Source: Chloroflexota bacterium (GTDB lineage Bacteria; Chloroflexota; Anaerolineae; Anaerolineales; Villigracilaceae). Taken from it: DNA of 64,000 bases. The DNA is taken from contig JAIOAU010000003.1 in assembly GCA_019873655.1 (NCBI GenBank), forward strand, positions 150,304 through 214,303, read 5' to 3'. The notes beneath the pieces were generated by a model. That model did not search any database and was not told the origin of the DNA. It was given only the letters and a program-made list of their open reading frames with translations. Below are positions 36,721 through 45,875 of this stretch, in pieces. The first letter of the stretch is position 1; each line of letters begins with the position of its first letter. A program made the translations under genes and the position numbers.

Positions 36721-37980
36721 GTGACCTTCAAAGAGCGTTTTCCTGCCCTCGCCTCGCGCGACTTTCTCATCTTCTGGGTCGGTCAGTTCGTCTCGCTGAT
36801 CGGCACGTGGATGCAGAACACCACCCTGCCTTACCTGGCCTACCGCATCAGCGGCCGCCCGATGGACCTGGGGCTGATCGGCTTCGCGGCCACCGTCCCG
36901 ACCCTGATCCTGGCGCTGCCCGGCGGCGTCATCGTCGAGCGCCTGGACAAACGCAAAGCAGTCATCGCCCTGCAGTCGGTCATGATGCTGCAGGCGTTCA
37001 CCCTGGCCGCCCTGGCCCTGACGGGGTTGATTCAAATCTGGCACATTTTCCTGCTCGCCCTCCTGTTGGGAACGGCCAACGCCGTCGAGATCACCTCCCG
37101 CCAGGCCATGCTGGTCGAACTGGTGGGCAAGCCAGCCCTGCCCAACGCGATCGCGCTGCAATCCACCATCTTCAACACGGCGCGGGTGCTGGGGCCGTCT
37201 CTCTCGGCGGTCGTCTTGCTCTTGGCGCAGAACAACGGCGAGGGCTGGGCCTTCTTCATCAACGGCCTCAGTTTCTTGTTCGTCATCGTCGGATTGCTCT
37301 TCGTCCGCACCCCCTACAAGGCCGCGAACAACAGGCCGACGGATAGGCGCGGCAGCCTGCTGACGGAGTTCAACGAGGGACAGCGTTACATCCGCGGCAA
37401 CGCCACCGTATTGGCCATCATCTTGGCGGCGACGATGATCGGCTTCTTCGGCTTTCCGTTCGGGCAGCAAATTCCGGCCATCGCCCGCGATGTGCTGGCC
37501 TCCCCCGTTGACAGCGAGGCCCTCGTCAAGGCCCGCACCAGCGCCCTGTACCTGGCGCAAGGCGTCGGCGCGCTGGCCGCCTCTCTCTACATCTCGGCCA
37601 ACAGCAACATCAGACGAAAGGGCCTGCTGCTCGCCATCGGTCAGTTCGTCTTCGTTGTTATGCTGGGCGGGGTCGCCTTTGTCCGACAACTGCCGCTCGC
37701 CCTGGGCTTGATTCTCATACTGGGCTGGGCCATGGTCACCCAAATGGCGATGATGAACACGCTGATTCAATTGGAAGTGCCAGATGCGCTGCGCGGGCGC
37801 GTCTTCAGCACGTATTTATGGGCGCTGCAAGGCGTGGCCCCCTTCGGCAGTCTCTTCGTCGGCTGGCTGGCGCAGACGCGCGGCGTGCCGCGCGCCGCGA
37901 TGATTTGCGGGGGCATTTGCCTGGTCGGACTCACGCTGCTCCAGACGGCTTTTCCCTCCATTCGCCGAAAAGTCTCCTAA
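36721..37980 (+). CDS. MFS transporter (EntS-like MFS_3)
   Basis: 419 residues, 10-12 helices. It starts GTG 36721 ten bases after the previous stop. FWVGQFVSLIGTWMQNTTLPYL is the typical first helix and loop of MFS_3 exporters, and RLDKRK the cytoplasmic loop between helices 2 and 3. Substrate unknown. Confidence 0.85.
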   Translation: MTFKERFPALASRDFLIFWVGQFVSLIGTWMQNTTLPYLAYRISGRPMDLGLIGFAATVPTLILALPGGVIVERLDKRKAVIALQSVMMLQAFTLAALALTGLIQIWHIFLLALLLGTANAVEITSRQAMLVELVGKPALPNAIALQSTIFNTARVLGPSLSAVVLLLAQNNGEGWAFFINGLSFLFVIVGLLFVRTPYKAANNRPTDRRGSLLTEFNEGQRYIRGNATVLAIILAATMIGFFGFPFGQQIPAIARDVLASPVDSEALVKARTSALYLAQGVGALAASLYISANSNIRRKGLLLAIGQFVFVVMLGGVAFVRQLPLALGLILILGWAMVTQMAMMNTLIQLEVPDALRGRVFSTYLWALQGVAPFGSLFVGWLAQTRGVPRAAMICGGICLVGLTLLQTAFPSIRRKVS

Positions 37981-37999
37981 TCTTATCCTAATTCTTTGC

Positions 38000-38028
38000 T
38001 TGACGCGCCCTCAGGCGCATGTTATCAT
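38000..38028 (+). promoter_or_regulatory. Promoter of the LysM-M23 peptidase gene
   Basis: TTGACG (38000-38005), 17 bases, TATCAT (38023-38028). Transcription would begin at about 38035, that is at the ATG of the next gene (38036). Confidence 0.7.
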
Positions 38029-38035
38029 GCCAACC

Positions 38036-39241
38036 ATGAACGAAAATCTCGAGGGAATGGACGGGCGTCTGCCCGGCGACGAGGCAGGCGGCCTCGAAGC
38101 CGAGGTCTCCCGCTCCCCAAACCGTCTGACTCAATGGCTGGAAACCCTGACCCGTCTCGGGCTGGGAGAAATGTTGACGCGCCTGGGCGCTAGCATCGGG
38201 ACGTTGATCCTGGTCGTGGCCGTCGTCCTCTTATTGCAAAGTTTCTACGATGACGCCGTCCTCGGCCGCGCCGCCGAAGAGACGGCAGAGCCGGCCGCGT
38301 TCGCGCCTCCCATCTCGCTCGAGGCCGTGCCGGTGATGCTCTCTGTCGAACCGGAGGGAATTTCGAGAAGCGCCAACCTGCACACCAACATCCCCACCCG
38401 GCCGCGCCTGGAAGTCATCACCTACACCGTTCAGCCCGGCGACACCGTCTTCGGGATTGCCGAACGCTTCAACCTCAACCCCAAAACGATTCTGTGGGGC
38501 AACCCCTATACCCTCCGCGACGACCCGCACCGCCTGACGGTCGGCATGGAACTGAACATCCTGCCCGTGGACGGCGTTTACTACGAATGGCAGGGCACCG
38601 AATCGCTGAACACGGTGGCGGCTTTCTTCAACGTCGATCCGGAGGTCATCATCAACTTCCCGGGCAACCACCTCGACCCCGACACAATCGGCGACTACAA
38701 CAACCCGAACATCGAACCGGGGACCTGGCTGGTCGTGCCAGGCGGCTCGCGCCTGTTCACCTCCTGGAGCGCGCCGGTCGGCGTGACGCGCAGCAACCCG
38801 GCCGTCGCGCGCGTGATGGGCGCCGGCGCTTGCGGACCGGTCACGGGCGGCGCAGTGGGCTACGGCTCGTTTATTTGGCCGACGCGCGCGCACTACCTTT
38901 CGGGCTATGACTATTCCCCCGACACCAACCACTACGGCATCGACATCCACGGCACGCTGAATGAGGCGGTTTACGCCGCGGACGCGGGCGTGATCGTCTA
39001 TGCCGGCTGGAACGACTACGGCTACGGCAACCTGATTCTCATCGACCACGGCAACGGCTGGCAGACGCTCTACGCTCACCTCAACGGCATCAACGTGGTA
39101 TGCGGGCAAAGCGTCGGCCGGGGCGATGTGATTGGGTCGCTGGGTTCGACCGGCAACTCGTCTGGGCCGCACCTGCACTTCGAGATCATGTCGTCTCAGT
39201 ACGGCAAGGTCAACCCCTGGAACTTCCTGCCGCCGCCGTAA
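38036..39241 (+). CDS. LysM and M23 peptidase domain cell-wall hydrolase
   Basis: 401 residues: cytoplasmic N terminus, one membrane helix (about 55-75), LysM (ITYTVQPGDTVFGIAERFNLN), a second LysM-like repeat (YEWQGTESLNTVAAFFNVD) and a C-terminal M23/LytM metallopeptidase with HYGID and HLHFE zinc motifs, so probably active on peptidoglycan cross-bridges. ATG 38036 is used because the promoter lies where longer starts would be. No ribosome site precedes it, so the mRNA is probably leaderless. Confidence 0.88.
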   Translation: MNENLEGMDGRLPGDEAGGLEAEVSRSPNRLTQWLETLTRLGLGEMLTRLGASIGTLILVVAVVLLLQSFYDDAVLGRAAEETAEPAAFAPPISLEAVPVMLSVEPEGISRSANLHTNIPTRPRLEVITYTVQPGDTVFGIAERFNLNPKTILWGNPYTLRDDPHRLTVGMELNILPVDGVYYEWQGTESLNTVAAFFNVDPEVIINFPGNHLDPDTIGDYNNPNIEPGTWLVVPGGSRLFTSWSAPVGVTRSNPAVARVMGAGACGPVTGGAVGYGSFIWPTRAHYLSGYDYSPDTNHYGIDIHGTLNEAVYAADAGVIVYAGWNDYGYGNLILIDHGNGWQTLYAHLNGINVVCGQSVGRGDVIGSLGSTGNSSGPHLHFEIMSSQYGKVNPWNFLPPP

Positions 39242-39244
39242 AAC

Positions 39245-39273
39245 TTGTCAAAGCGGGAAACCTGGGCTATAAT
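39245..39273 (+). promoter_or_regulatory. Promoter of tRNA-Val
   Basis: TTGTCA (39245-39250), 17-base spacer, TATAAT (39268-39273), 17 bases upstream of the mature tRNA. Near consensus. Confidence 0.8.
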
Positions 39274-39290
39274 CCCGTCGCTTCGAGAAG

Positions 39291-39367
39291 GGGCGCGTAG
39301 CTCAGTTGGTCAGAGCGCATCACTCACATTGATGAGGTCGGGGGTTCGAGCCCCTCCGCGCCCACCA
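39291..39367 (+). tRNA. tRNA-Val (CAC)
   Basis: Acceptor GGGCGCG pairs with CGCGCCC. The D arm (GCTCAGTTGGTCAGAGC), anticodon stem CATCA/TGATG with loop CTCACAT giving anticodon CAC (Val, GUG codons), and T arm GGGGGTTCGAGCCCC are all intact. CCA is encoded. It has its own promoter and terminator. Confidence 0.96.
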
Positions 39368-39396
39368 AAAAGGTCTTCGACGAGAAGACCTTTTTC
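39368..39396 (+). terminator. Terminator of tRNA-Val
   Basis: AGGTCTTC and GAAGACCT form an 8-bp stem over a 5-base loop, flanked by A-run and T-run (AAAA...TTTTT), immediately after the encoded CCA. The flanking runs make it potentially bidirectional, so it may also serve the tat operon from the other side. Confidence 0.85.
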
Positions 39397-39504
39397 TTTG
39401 TGCGAGATACTCTACATGAGATTGGAAAGGCAAGCAATTCTGAATCTGAGCTCACAACCCCCATCCAACGCCTGGCAACGCAATTCCCGCGGCCTGCCTT
39501 TTCC

Positions 39505-40383
39505 TCATTCCTCGCGTTTACGCAGGCGCGTTGCCATAGCAAGGTAACTCAGCCCGATGCTGAAGAAGTACAGCACCAACATGGGTGCCATGACCAGCGT
39601 CATGTTGACCGGATCAACAGTCGGGGTGATCGCGGCCGCCAGCACGGCGATCAGGACGACTGCAATCCTCCACTGCTGAACCAGCATGCGCGGCTTGATC
39701 AAGCCCACCAAGGTCAACACGTATATAACCAGTGGAAATTCGAAGGCCACGCCGATCCAGAACATCAGACTGGTGACAAAGCCGGTGTACGATGAGACAC
39801 GCGGAATCGTCCTGATATCCATGAAATTGAGCAGGAACGGCAGGGCGGTCGGCAGCAGGAAGCGGTAGGCAAAATACATCCCGCCCAGGAAGAAGATCAG
39901 CGTCAAGGGGATGGCCAGCAGGCTGGAGCGGCGGGCGCGGGCGCTCAGCCCGGGAGCGGCAAAAAGCCAAAACTCAAAGGCAATATAAGGCACTGCCAGC
40001 GAGAATCCCCCCCACAGGGCCACCTTCATGAAGACCCCCACTGTTTCGGTCGGATCGATGGCCTGCAAGGCGTCCAGCCCGCCAATCGGCTGGGCAAGGA
40101 TATCAATGATCTGGGAGGTGAAGGCGCCGCAGATCACCACCCCCACTGCGACCGCGATCAGCATGCGGAACAAGTGTTTGCGCAGGGCATCGAGATGTTC
40201 CAAAGCCGAAGCCGGCTGCTGTACCGCGGTCGCCAAGGCGTCCGCCAGAGGTTGATCCTCCGGCTCGAAAGTCAGGAATACATAGATGCGCTTGATGACT
40301 TTAACCGGCAGGGCGACCAACCGCCACAGAAGACGAAAAGGGAAGGTGAGAATTTTCCAGAGGTCAAGAAGAAGTTTGCGCAT
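39505..40383 (-). CDS. tatC: Sec-independent translocase TatC with N-terminal extension
   Basis: 292 residues, longer than the usual 230-260. About 65 extra residues precede the conserved HLDALRKHLFRM start and include a basic amphipathic or hydrophobic stretch (LLLDLWKILTFPFRLLWRLV). Six core helices follow with FEFWLFAAPGL and PTVDP segments. TatC recognises twin-Arg signals. The gene follows tatB by nine bases. Confidence 0.92.
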   Translation of the reverse strand: MRKLLLDLWKILTFPFRLLWRLVALPVKVIKRIYVFLTFEPEDQPLADALATAVQQPASALEHLDALRKHLFRMLIAVAVGVVICGAFTSQIIDILAQPIGGLDALQAIDPTETVGVFMKVALWGGFSLAVPYIAFEFWLFAAPGLSARARRSSLLAIPLTLIFFLGGMYFAYRFLLPTALPFLLNFMDIRTIPRVSSYTGFVTSLMFWIGVAFEFPLVIYVLTLVGLIKPRMLVQQWRIAVVLIAVLAAAITPTVDPVNMTLVMAPMLVLYFFSIGLSYLAMATRLRKREE

Positions 40384-40392
40384 ATCTGAGAG

Positions 40393-40767
40393 TCATTTCG
40401 ATGGTTCATCGGGGATATCGGCAGGGGCCTGCCTGCCTGGCGGCTCCGGTTCGGCAATCCACGACTCTCCCACCATGGAATCGCCCGATTTCTTGGCGGC
40501 GGCCTGAAGTTTCTCAAACTCAGATTGAATGGGGGCAATGGCCTTCTGCAATTCCTCGATCTCCGCTTCCCGCATTAGATCGTTCGGCAAGGTCTTGAGC
40601 CTGCGCGAGGTCTGAGTGAGCAGTTTCCACGTGTCTGATTGGGTCAATTTACGCAGCCAGCCGCCAAGGACCCGGCCGGCTTTTTGAATATCCTTGGGAC
40701 CAAAAATAATAATCGCCAGAAGTATAATGAACAGCAGTTCCAGCGGACCGATTCCGAATAGTTCCAT
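40393..40767 (-). CDS. tatB: TatB-like translocase subunit
   Basis: 124 residues: MELFGIGPLELLFIILLAIIIFGPKDIQKAGRVLG gives the short helix, FGP hinge and amphipathic helix of the TatA/B family. The long charged C-terminal region (50-124) favours TatB over TatA. Second gene of tatA-tatB-tatC; the gap to tatA is 186 bases. Confidence 0.88.
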   Translation of the reverse strand: MELFGIGPLELLFIILLAIIIFGPKDIQKAGRVLGGWLRKLTQSDTWKLLTQTSRRLKTLPNDLMREAEIEELQKAIAPIQSEFEKLQAAAKKSGDSMVGESWIAEPEPPGRQAPADIPDEPSK

Positions 40768-40953
40768 AACAATTCAGCCTTCTTTTTATGCCCGGCGGAT
40801 CATTTTGGCGACTTTATTCCGGCCGTGGGCCGAGCGCCCAACAAACCATTTACAAAACGCGAAGAATTTCCGGGCCGGGAACTTCGCCAGCCCGATAGAT
40901 TCACTGCGGCCCGCCAGAGACATTGCCTTTCCCCTCCAGCACGGAGAAGAATG

Positions 40954-41139
40954 CTACTCGTTATGGTTCTCCTTTTCAGCAGGTGGGGTTTCTTTCTCAT
41001 CCCCCTTCAGGCCCTCGCGGAATGCGCGGATGCCCTTGCCCATCTCGCCAGCAATCTTTCCGATCCGTCCCACTCCGAAAAGCAGGACAACGATCACCAG
41101 AATGATCAGCAGTTCGGTAACACCAAATCTAATCGGCAT
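40954..41139 (-). CDS. tatA: TatA-like translocase subunit
   Basis: 61 residues, starting MPIRFGVTELLIILVIVVLLFG, with GRIGKIAGEMGKGIRAFREG as the amphipathic helix. It forms the pore of the Tat system. AGGAGAAATGAC before the ATG lies in the last codons of the truncated aldolase, so tatABC may be read through from the xyl genes. Confidence 0.9.
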   Translation of the reverse strand: MPIRFGVTELLIILVIVVLLFGVGRIGKIAGEMGKGIRAFREGLKGDEKETPPAEKENHNE

Positions 41140-41140
41140 G

Positions 41141-41551
41141 TCATTTCTCCTGATTAAAAGTTGATCTGAGGAAACTCTTCCCGGAGGGCGCGCTGTTCGC
41201 CAGTTGGCTCTGGCCATATTCCTCAAGATAACGGCGGTGGGCGCGCGTCGCATCCTCGGGCGGGATCTCACCCGGCTGGCCCAGCTGCAGGGCATAGAAA
41301 ACGGTGCGGGCCACATCCTCAACCATCACCGCCGCCTTGACAGCTGCCTCCGGCGTTTTGCCAACAGTAAAAACACCGTGATTCTTCATCAAGATCGCCG
41401 GACTATCGCCAATCGAACGGACGATTTCCCGTCCAATTTCATCGCCTCCTATTTTAGCATACGAACCAACCGGAATGGGTCCGCCAAACTCATCACAGAT
41501 GGCGGTCAGGACGGGCGGGATGGGCCTGCCGACCGCCGCCGTAATCGTCAT
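41141..41551 (-). pseudogene. 5'-truncated class II aldolase / ribulose-5-phosphate 4-epimerase-like gene
   Basis: 136 residues align only with the C-terminal half of AraD/FucA-type proteins: PIPPVLTAICDEFGGPIPVG, then MKNHGVFTVGKTPEAAVKAAVMVEDVA with one zinc His. The N-terminal half, with the other zinc ligands and the catalytic Glu, is missing. The frame starts at an ATG overlapping the xylB stop (ATGA), where the family would be in mid-domain, so the deletion fused it cleanly behind xylB. It is probably inactive alone. A dominant or regulatory fragment role is not excluded. Confidence 0.72.
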
Positions 41552-43065
41552 GACTTGTTCTCCGGCAAAATTATGCCACCCATGGCATCAAAAGTCGGCT
41601 TGAGCGCCGGGTAGAGTTGACGATAAACAGGATAGGCGCGGCGGTAGGCTTCTACCTGGGCGGGATCGGGGGACACGCAATCGGTAATCTGCACCGCCGC
41701 CGCGCAGGCAGCGGGGACATCCGGCCAGACGCCAGCGCCGACGGCGGCCAGCAGGGCCGCGCCGTAGGCCGCGCCCTCCGTCGCGTTGACTGTCGTCAGT
41801 TCGGCCTCCAGCGTCGAGGCCAGAATCTGCCGCCAGAGGGCGCTCTTCGTCCCGCCGCCGGAGGCGCGCACCTGACGGATTTCTCCCAAGCCGGCCTCCC
41901 GAATGAGCGTGAAACTGTCCTTGAGGCCGAAGGCCACGCCTTCCAGCAGGGCGCGCGTCAGGTGGCCGCGCCCATGGCGAACCGTCAGCCCGATCCAGGC
42001 GCCGCGCGCCAGCGGGTCGGGGTGGGGAGTGCGCTCGCCGGTCAGGTAGGGCAGGAATTGCAGCCCCTCGCTGCCCGCCGGTACGGCCTCGGCCTCACGA
42101 ATCAGTTCCTCGAAACTCATCCCCGGGGCCATCGTATCCCGATACCACTGCAAACTGCCAGCCGCCGAGAGCATGACGCCCATGAAATGCCACATCCCCG
42201 GCGCGGCGTGACAGAACGCATGCAGGCGGCCCTGCGGCTCGATGAGGGCGCTGGGCGTCGTCGCAAACACGCCCCCCGACGTTCCCACCGTCAGCGCCAC
42301 GACGCCCGGTTCGACCGCGCCGACGCCGACCGCCTGCGCCGCCTGATCGCCGCCGCCCGCGACGACCGGCGCGCCAGCCTTCAGCCCGGTCAGCGCGGCG
42401 GCCTCCTCGCTCACCCGACCGGTGAACCCCGGGCCTTCGTAGGTGGGCGGCATCCAGGCCTGCGGGATGTCCAGCGCGGCCAGAATCTCCGGCGACCAGT
42501 CGCGCCGCTTCAGGTCGAACAGAACCGTGCCGGCGCCATCGGCCTTGTCCATGGCGTGGACGCCCGTCAGGCAATAGCGGACGTAATCCTTTGGCAGCAG
42601 GACATGCCGCGCCCGGGCATAGATTTCCGGTTCGTTCTGCTGCACCCAGAGAATCTTGGGCGCGGTAAAGCCGGGCAAGGCAAGGTTGCCGGTAATCTGG
42701 ATGAAGCGCTCGCGGCCGACGCGGCGGTGAATTTCGTCGCATTGCGCCTGCGTCCGCTGGTCGTTCCACAGAATGGCCGGCCGCAAGACCTCCCCGGCTT
42801 CGTCCAGCAGGACCAGGCCGTGCATCTGCCCGGTCAGGCCGACGGCGGCCACCTGCTCGCCGCGGATTCCGCTGTCCGTCAGGGCGCGGCGAATGCTGGC
42901 GGCGGCCGCCTGCCGCCACTCGCGCGGGTCTTGCTCCGACCAGAGCGGGCGCGGCGTCTGCAGCGTATGCGGGGTGGAAGCGACCGCTTTCACCGCGCCC
43001 CGCTCATCCATCAGCAGGGCTTTGCTGCCCGTCGTCGAGACATCCAGGCCCAGAAAATATCTCAT
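41548..43065 (-). CDS. xylB: Xylulokinase (FGGY family)
   Basis: 505 residues, complete: N-terminal LGLDVSTTGSKALLMDE phosphate loop, GLTGQMHGLVLLDEAG, GGGDQAAQAVGVGAV and SGGGTKSALWRQILA. It phosphorylates D-xylulose made by XylA. Lies 64 bases after xylA on the same strand. Confidence 0.93.
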   Translation of the reverse strand: MRYFLGLDVSTTGSKALLMDERGAVKAVASTPHTLQTPRPLWSEQDPREWRQAAAASIRRALTDSGIRGEQVAAVGLTGQMHGLVLLDEAGEVLRPAILWNDQRTQAQCDEIHRRVGRERFIQITGNLALPGFTAPKILWVQQNEPEIYARARHVLLPKDYVRYCLTGVHAMDKADGAGTVLFDLKRRDWSPEILAALDIPQAWMPPTYEGPGFTGRVSEEAAALTGLKAGAPVVAGGGDQAAQAVGVGAVEPGVVALTVGTSGGVFATTPSALIEPQGRLHAFCHAAPGMWHFMGVMLSAAGSLQWYRDTMAPGMSFEELIREAEAVPAGSEGLQFLPYLTGERTPHPDPLARGAWIGLTVRHGRGHLTRALLEGVAFGLKDSFTLIREAGLGEIRQVRASGGGTKSALWRQILASTLEAELTTVNATEGAAYGAALLAAVGAGVWPDVPAACAAAVQITDCVSPDPAQVEAYRRAYPVYRQLYPALKPTFDAMGGIILPENKS

Positions 43066-43129
43066 GTCTGCTCCTTCAGGATAGAGAAAGGCGCGCTCCC
43101 ATCCGCGCCGGCATGGATCAGCCTCCCCG

Positions 43130-44296
43130 TCAGCGGACGCCGAGGAGGACTTCCACCGTTAGTTGATCGAGGCGTTCGTAGAGCAGGCCGCGTTGGGCGA
43201 TGGCCTGCCGGTCGAAGGCATGGTCCTTGAGCGCGGCGGCCTTCTGAGGGGTGTATTTGCCGAAATAGGGCGTCAGACTGCCGTCATCGGCGTTGATTTC
43301 GGCCAGCAGAGCCTGAATTTCGGGGTCGGCGTTCCAGCGGGCGGCTTTTTCTTTGAGAATAAGATAGGTACGCATGCAGCCGAGGGCGAAGTCTTTGACG
43401 CCCTCGTAGTCCTCGGTGCGATAGGCATGGGCGTCGAAATGCCGCGGACCGGGGTAGCCTACCTCCTCCAGGAATTTGACCAGGAAGAACGCGGCCTTGA
43501 GATCGCGCGAGCCGAATCGGAAATCCTGGTCGTAGCGGCCGGGGTACTGGTCGTTCAGGTCGATGTGGAAGAGCTTGCCGGCTTCCCAAGCCTGGGCCAC
43601 GCCGTGCAGGAAGTTGAGGCCGGCCATGTGTTCATGGGCCACTTCCGGATTGACGCCCGCCATCTCGGGATGGTCAAGCGTTTCGATGAAGGCCAGCATG
43701 TGACCGGTGGTGGCGTTGTAGATGTCGCCGCGCGGTTCGTTTGGCTTGGCCTCGAGGGCAAACTTGAGATCATACTTTTTGTCCAGCACGTACTCGCAAA
43801 GGAAGTTGATCGCCTCGCGCGTGCGACGGATGGCGGTCACGGGGTCTTTGGTCGCGTCGGATTCGACGCCTTCGCGCCCGCCCCAGAAGACGTACACCTG
43901 CGCGCCGAATTCGACTCCCAGGTCAATGGCGCGCATGGTCTTCTGCAAAGCATAGGCGCGCACTTTGGGGTCGTTGCTAGTGAACGCGCCGTCTTTGAAG
44001 ATGGGGTCGCTGAACAGGTTCGTGGTCGCCATCGGGACCTTGAGGCCGGTGGCTTCGAGCGCCTTGCGGAACTCGCGTTTGATGGCCGCCGCTTCGGCCG
44101 GAGTGGCGTCAATGGGAATCAGGTCGTTATCGTGGAAGTTGACGCCGTACGCGCCGACTTCTGCCAGCAGATAGACGAGTTCCGCCGGCGACTTGGGCTC
44201 GCGCACGGGCTGACCGAACGGGTCGCGGCCGACGCTGCCGACCGTCCACAGGCCAAAAGTAAATTTGTGTTCGGGATGGATGGATTCGTTTGACAT
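43130..44296 (-). CDS. xylA: Xylose isomerase
   Basis: 388 residues, the class I (Streptomyces/Thermus) length. It starts [19 protein letters not shown] and carries the catalytic-base region [30 protein letters not shown] and FHIDLNDQ metal sites. It converts D-xylose to D-xylulose. AAGGAGCAAG lies before the ATG. Confidence 0.95.
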   Translation of the reverse strand: MSNESIHPEHKFTFGLWTVGSVGRDPFGQPVREPKSPAELVYLLAEVGAYGVNFHDNDLIPIDATPAEAAAIKREFRKALEATGLKVPMATTNLFSDPIFKDGAFTSNDPKVRAYALQKTMRAIDLGVEFGAQVYVFWGGREGVESDATKDPVTAIRRTREAINFLCEYVLDKKYDLKFALEAKPNEPRGDIYNATTGHMLAFIETLDHPEMAGVNPEVAHEHMAGLNFLHGVAQAWEAGKLFHIDLNDQYPGRYDQDFRFGSRDLKAAFFLVKFLEEVGYPGPRHFDAHAYRTEDYEGVKDFALGCMRTYLILKEKAARWNADPEIQALLAEINADDGSLTPYFGKYTPQKAAALKDHAFDRQAIAQRGLLYERLDQLTVEVLLGVR

Positions 44297-44383
44297 TCTT
44301 GCTCCTTGTGTAAACTGGATGACTGGCCGGATGACAGCGCCCTTTGCCGCCGCGGACACCGAGATCGAGGTCCGGTAAAACGG

Positions 44384-45814
44384 TCAGGTGCTCCTCGCCA
44401 GAATTTCGCGCACCCGATCTCCGACCGGCTGACCGCTCGAAGCCTGGCGCAAAATCTCGGCCAGCGGCTTGCGAATGACGCAGTTCTCGAAGGCAAAGGA
44501 CTGCATCAGGGCGTCGATTTCCTCCTCGCTGACGCCGCGGAACAGTTCGCCGAATTCCGGCAGGATCGCTTCCGCCAGCAAAATGTGGCGGACGAGCCTT
44601 CGAATCTGCCAGAGAGCGCCAAACGGCCCGGGATTGTAGTTCGGGAATTCGCGCCGGAACAATTCCACGATGGGCTGCATGATGGAGCGAATGCCGTCCT
44701 CGCGCCCGCCCCAGGCGTCCACGCCCAGACGGGCTTTCTTCTCCAGGAAAGGCCGGATACGCTCGACCCAGGCGCTCTCCGGATGGGCATAGACAATCCC
44801 CTGCAGGCCGATGTCCTTGTAGGTCCAGATGGCCCAGTGGGCGGCGTAATGATTGTAGACATCCAACTGGTCGCCCAGCAGTTGATAACGCATGGCATCC
44901 TTGACTGGGTCGCCAACGTAAACGGGGCCGAATTCCCCAACCCAGACCGGCAGGGCGCGTTCCATCATGTAGCGACTGTGTTCCAGGAAAGCCTCCTGCA
45001 GGGTCTCTTTGTCGAAATAACGGCCATCCGTCTCGCCGGGATAGTCGCCGCCTTCGATGAACCCAGGCGAGGCGTACAGGTGGTTGGCATAGACCGCGTT
45101 TGGAATGGGCTCCGAGAACATGTGGAAATCTTGGGAATAGCGATTGCCTTCGATGAAGAGGATATGCGCCGGATCGACCTCGCGGATGGCGCTGGCGATG
45201 CGGCGGCAGAGAGGCTCGAGGACCGTTTCTTCCGGATCGTAAGGCTCATTGATTAAGTTATAGCCTGCCACCCAGGGATTCTCTTTGTAATGTTCGGCAA
45301 GCACCCTCCACAGCCAGACGACGCGATCCTGGAAATGCTTATGCGCCCATAGGAAAGCGCGGTGGGTAGGGTTGTCGCTGTGCCAGTCCTGATTCTGGCA
45401 GCCGGGCAAGGCGTGCAGGTCGATAATCGTATAAATGCCCTGCGCCGCGCAGCACTCGATGACCCGGTCGAGATGCTCGAAACCAGACTCCTTGACTTCG
45501 AAGGGCCGCGAATCGTCTTCGAAGTGCCGGTAATTGATGGGCAGGCGAATCAGATTCAGCCCAAGCGATTTGACGAAACGGGCGTCCTGCTCGGTGAAAA
45601 AATAGTACAGGAAGCGGTCGAAGAAGAAACGCGCCCGCTCTTTTCCCAGGACCTTTTCGATCGTCTGACGCATGGCTTCCTCGTTGGCGCTGAAGCCGGT
45701 GATGAAATTCTCCATGTTCATCCAGCCGCCCAGGCCCACGCCGCGCAGAATCACCGGCGCGCCGTCGGCGCGGACGACTCGGTCCCCTTTGACGGATAAG
45801 AAAGCGGAATTCAT
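44384..45814 (-). CDS. Glycoside hydrolase family 5-like enzyme
   Basis: 476 residues with a TIM-barrel cellulase pattern: acid/base Glu in GYNLINEPYD, nucleophile Glu in WVGEFGP and a conserved substrate His in YANHLYASPG. It lacks a signal peptide, so it probably cleaves imported oligosaccharides in the cytoplasm. A roughly 90-residue helical tail follows the barrel. AAAGGAG precedes the ATG. It lies between xylA and a large glycosidase-like gene. Confidence 0.87.
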   Translation of the reverse strand: MNSAFLSVKGDRVVRADGAPVILRGVGLGGWMNMENFITGFSANEEAMRQTIEKVLGKERARFFFDRFLYYFFTEQDARFVKSLGLNLIRLPINYRHFEDDSRPFEVKESGFEHLDRVIECCAAQGIYTIIDLHALPGCQNQDWHSDNPTHRAFLWAHKHFQDRVVWLWRVLAEHYKENPWVAGYNLINEPYDPEETVLEPLCRRIASAIREVDPAHILFIEGNRYSQDFHMFSEPIPNAVYANHLYASPGFIEGGDYPGETDGRYFDKETLQEAFLEHSRYMMERALPVWVGEFGPVYVGDPVKDAMRYQLLGDQLDVYNHYAAHWAIWTYKDIGLQGIVYAHPESAWVERIRPFLEKKARLGVDAWGGREDGIRSIMQPIVELFRREFPNYNPGPFGALWQIRRLVRHILLAEAILPEFGELFRGVSEEEIDALMQSFAFENCVIRKPLAEILRQASSGQPVGDRVREILARST

Positions 45815-45875
45815 GGTCTTTGCTCTCCTTTACTTCAGTTTGCAAGGGGGAGATCCCCTCGTGAAAATCCCGACA

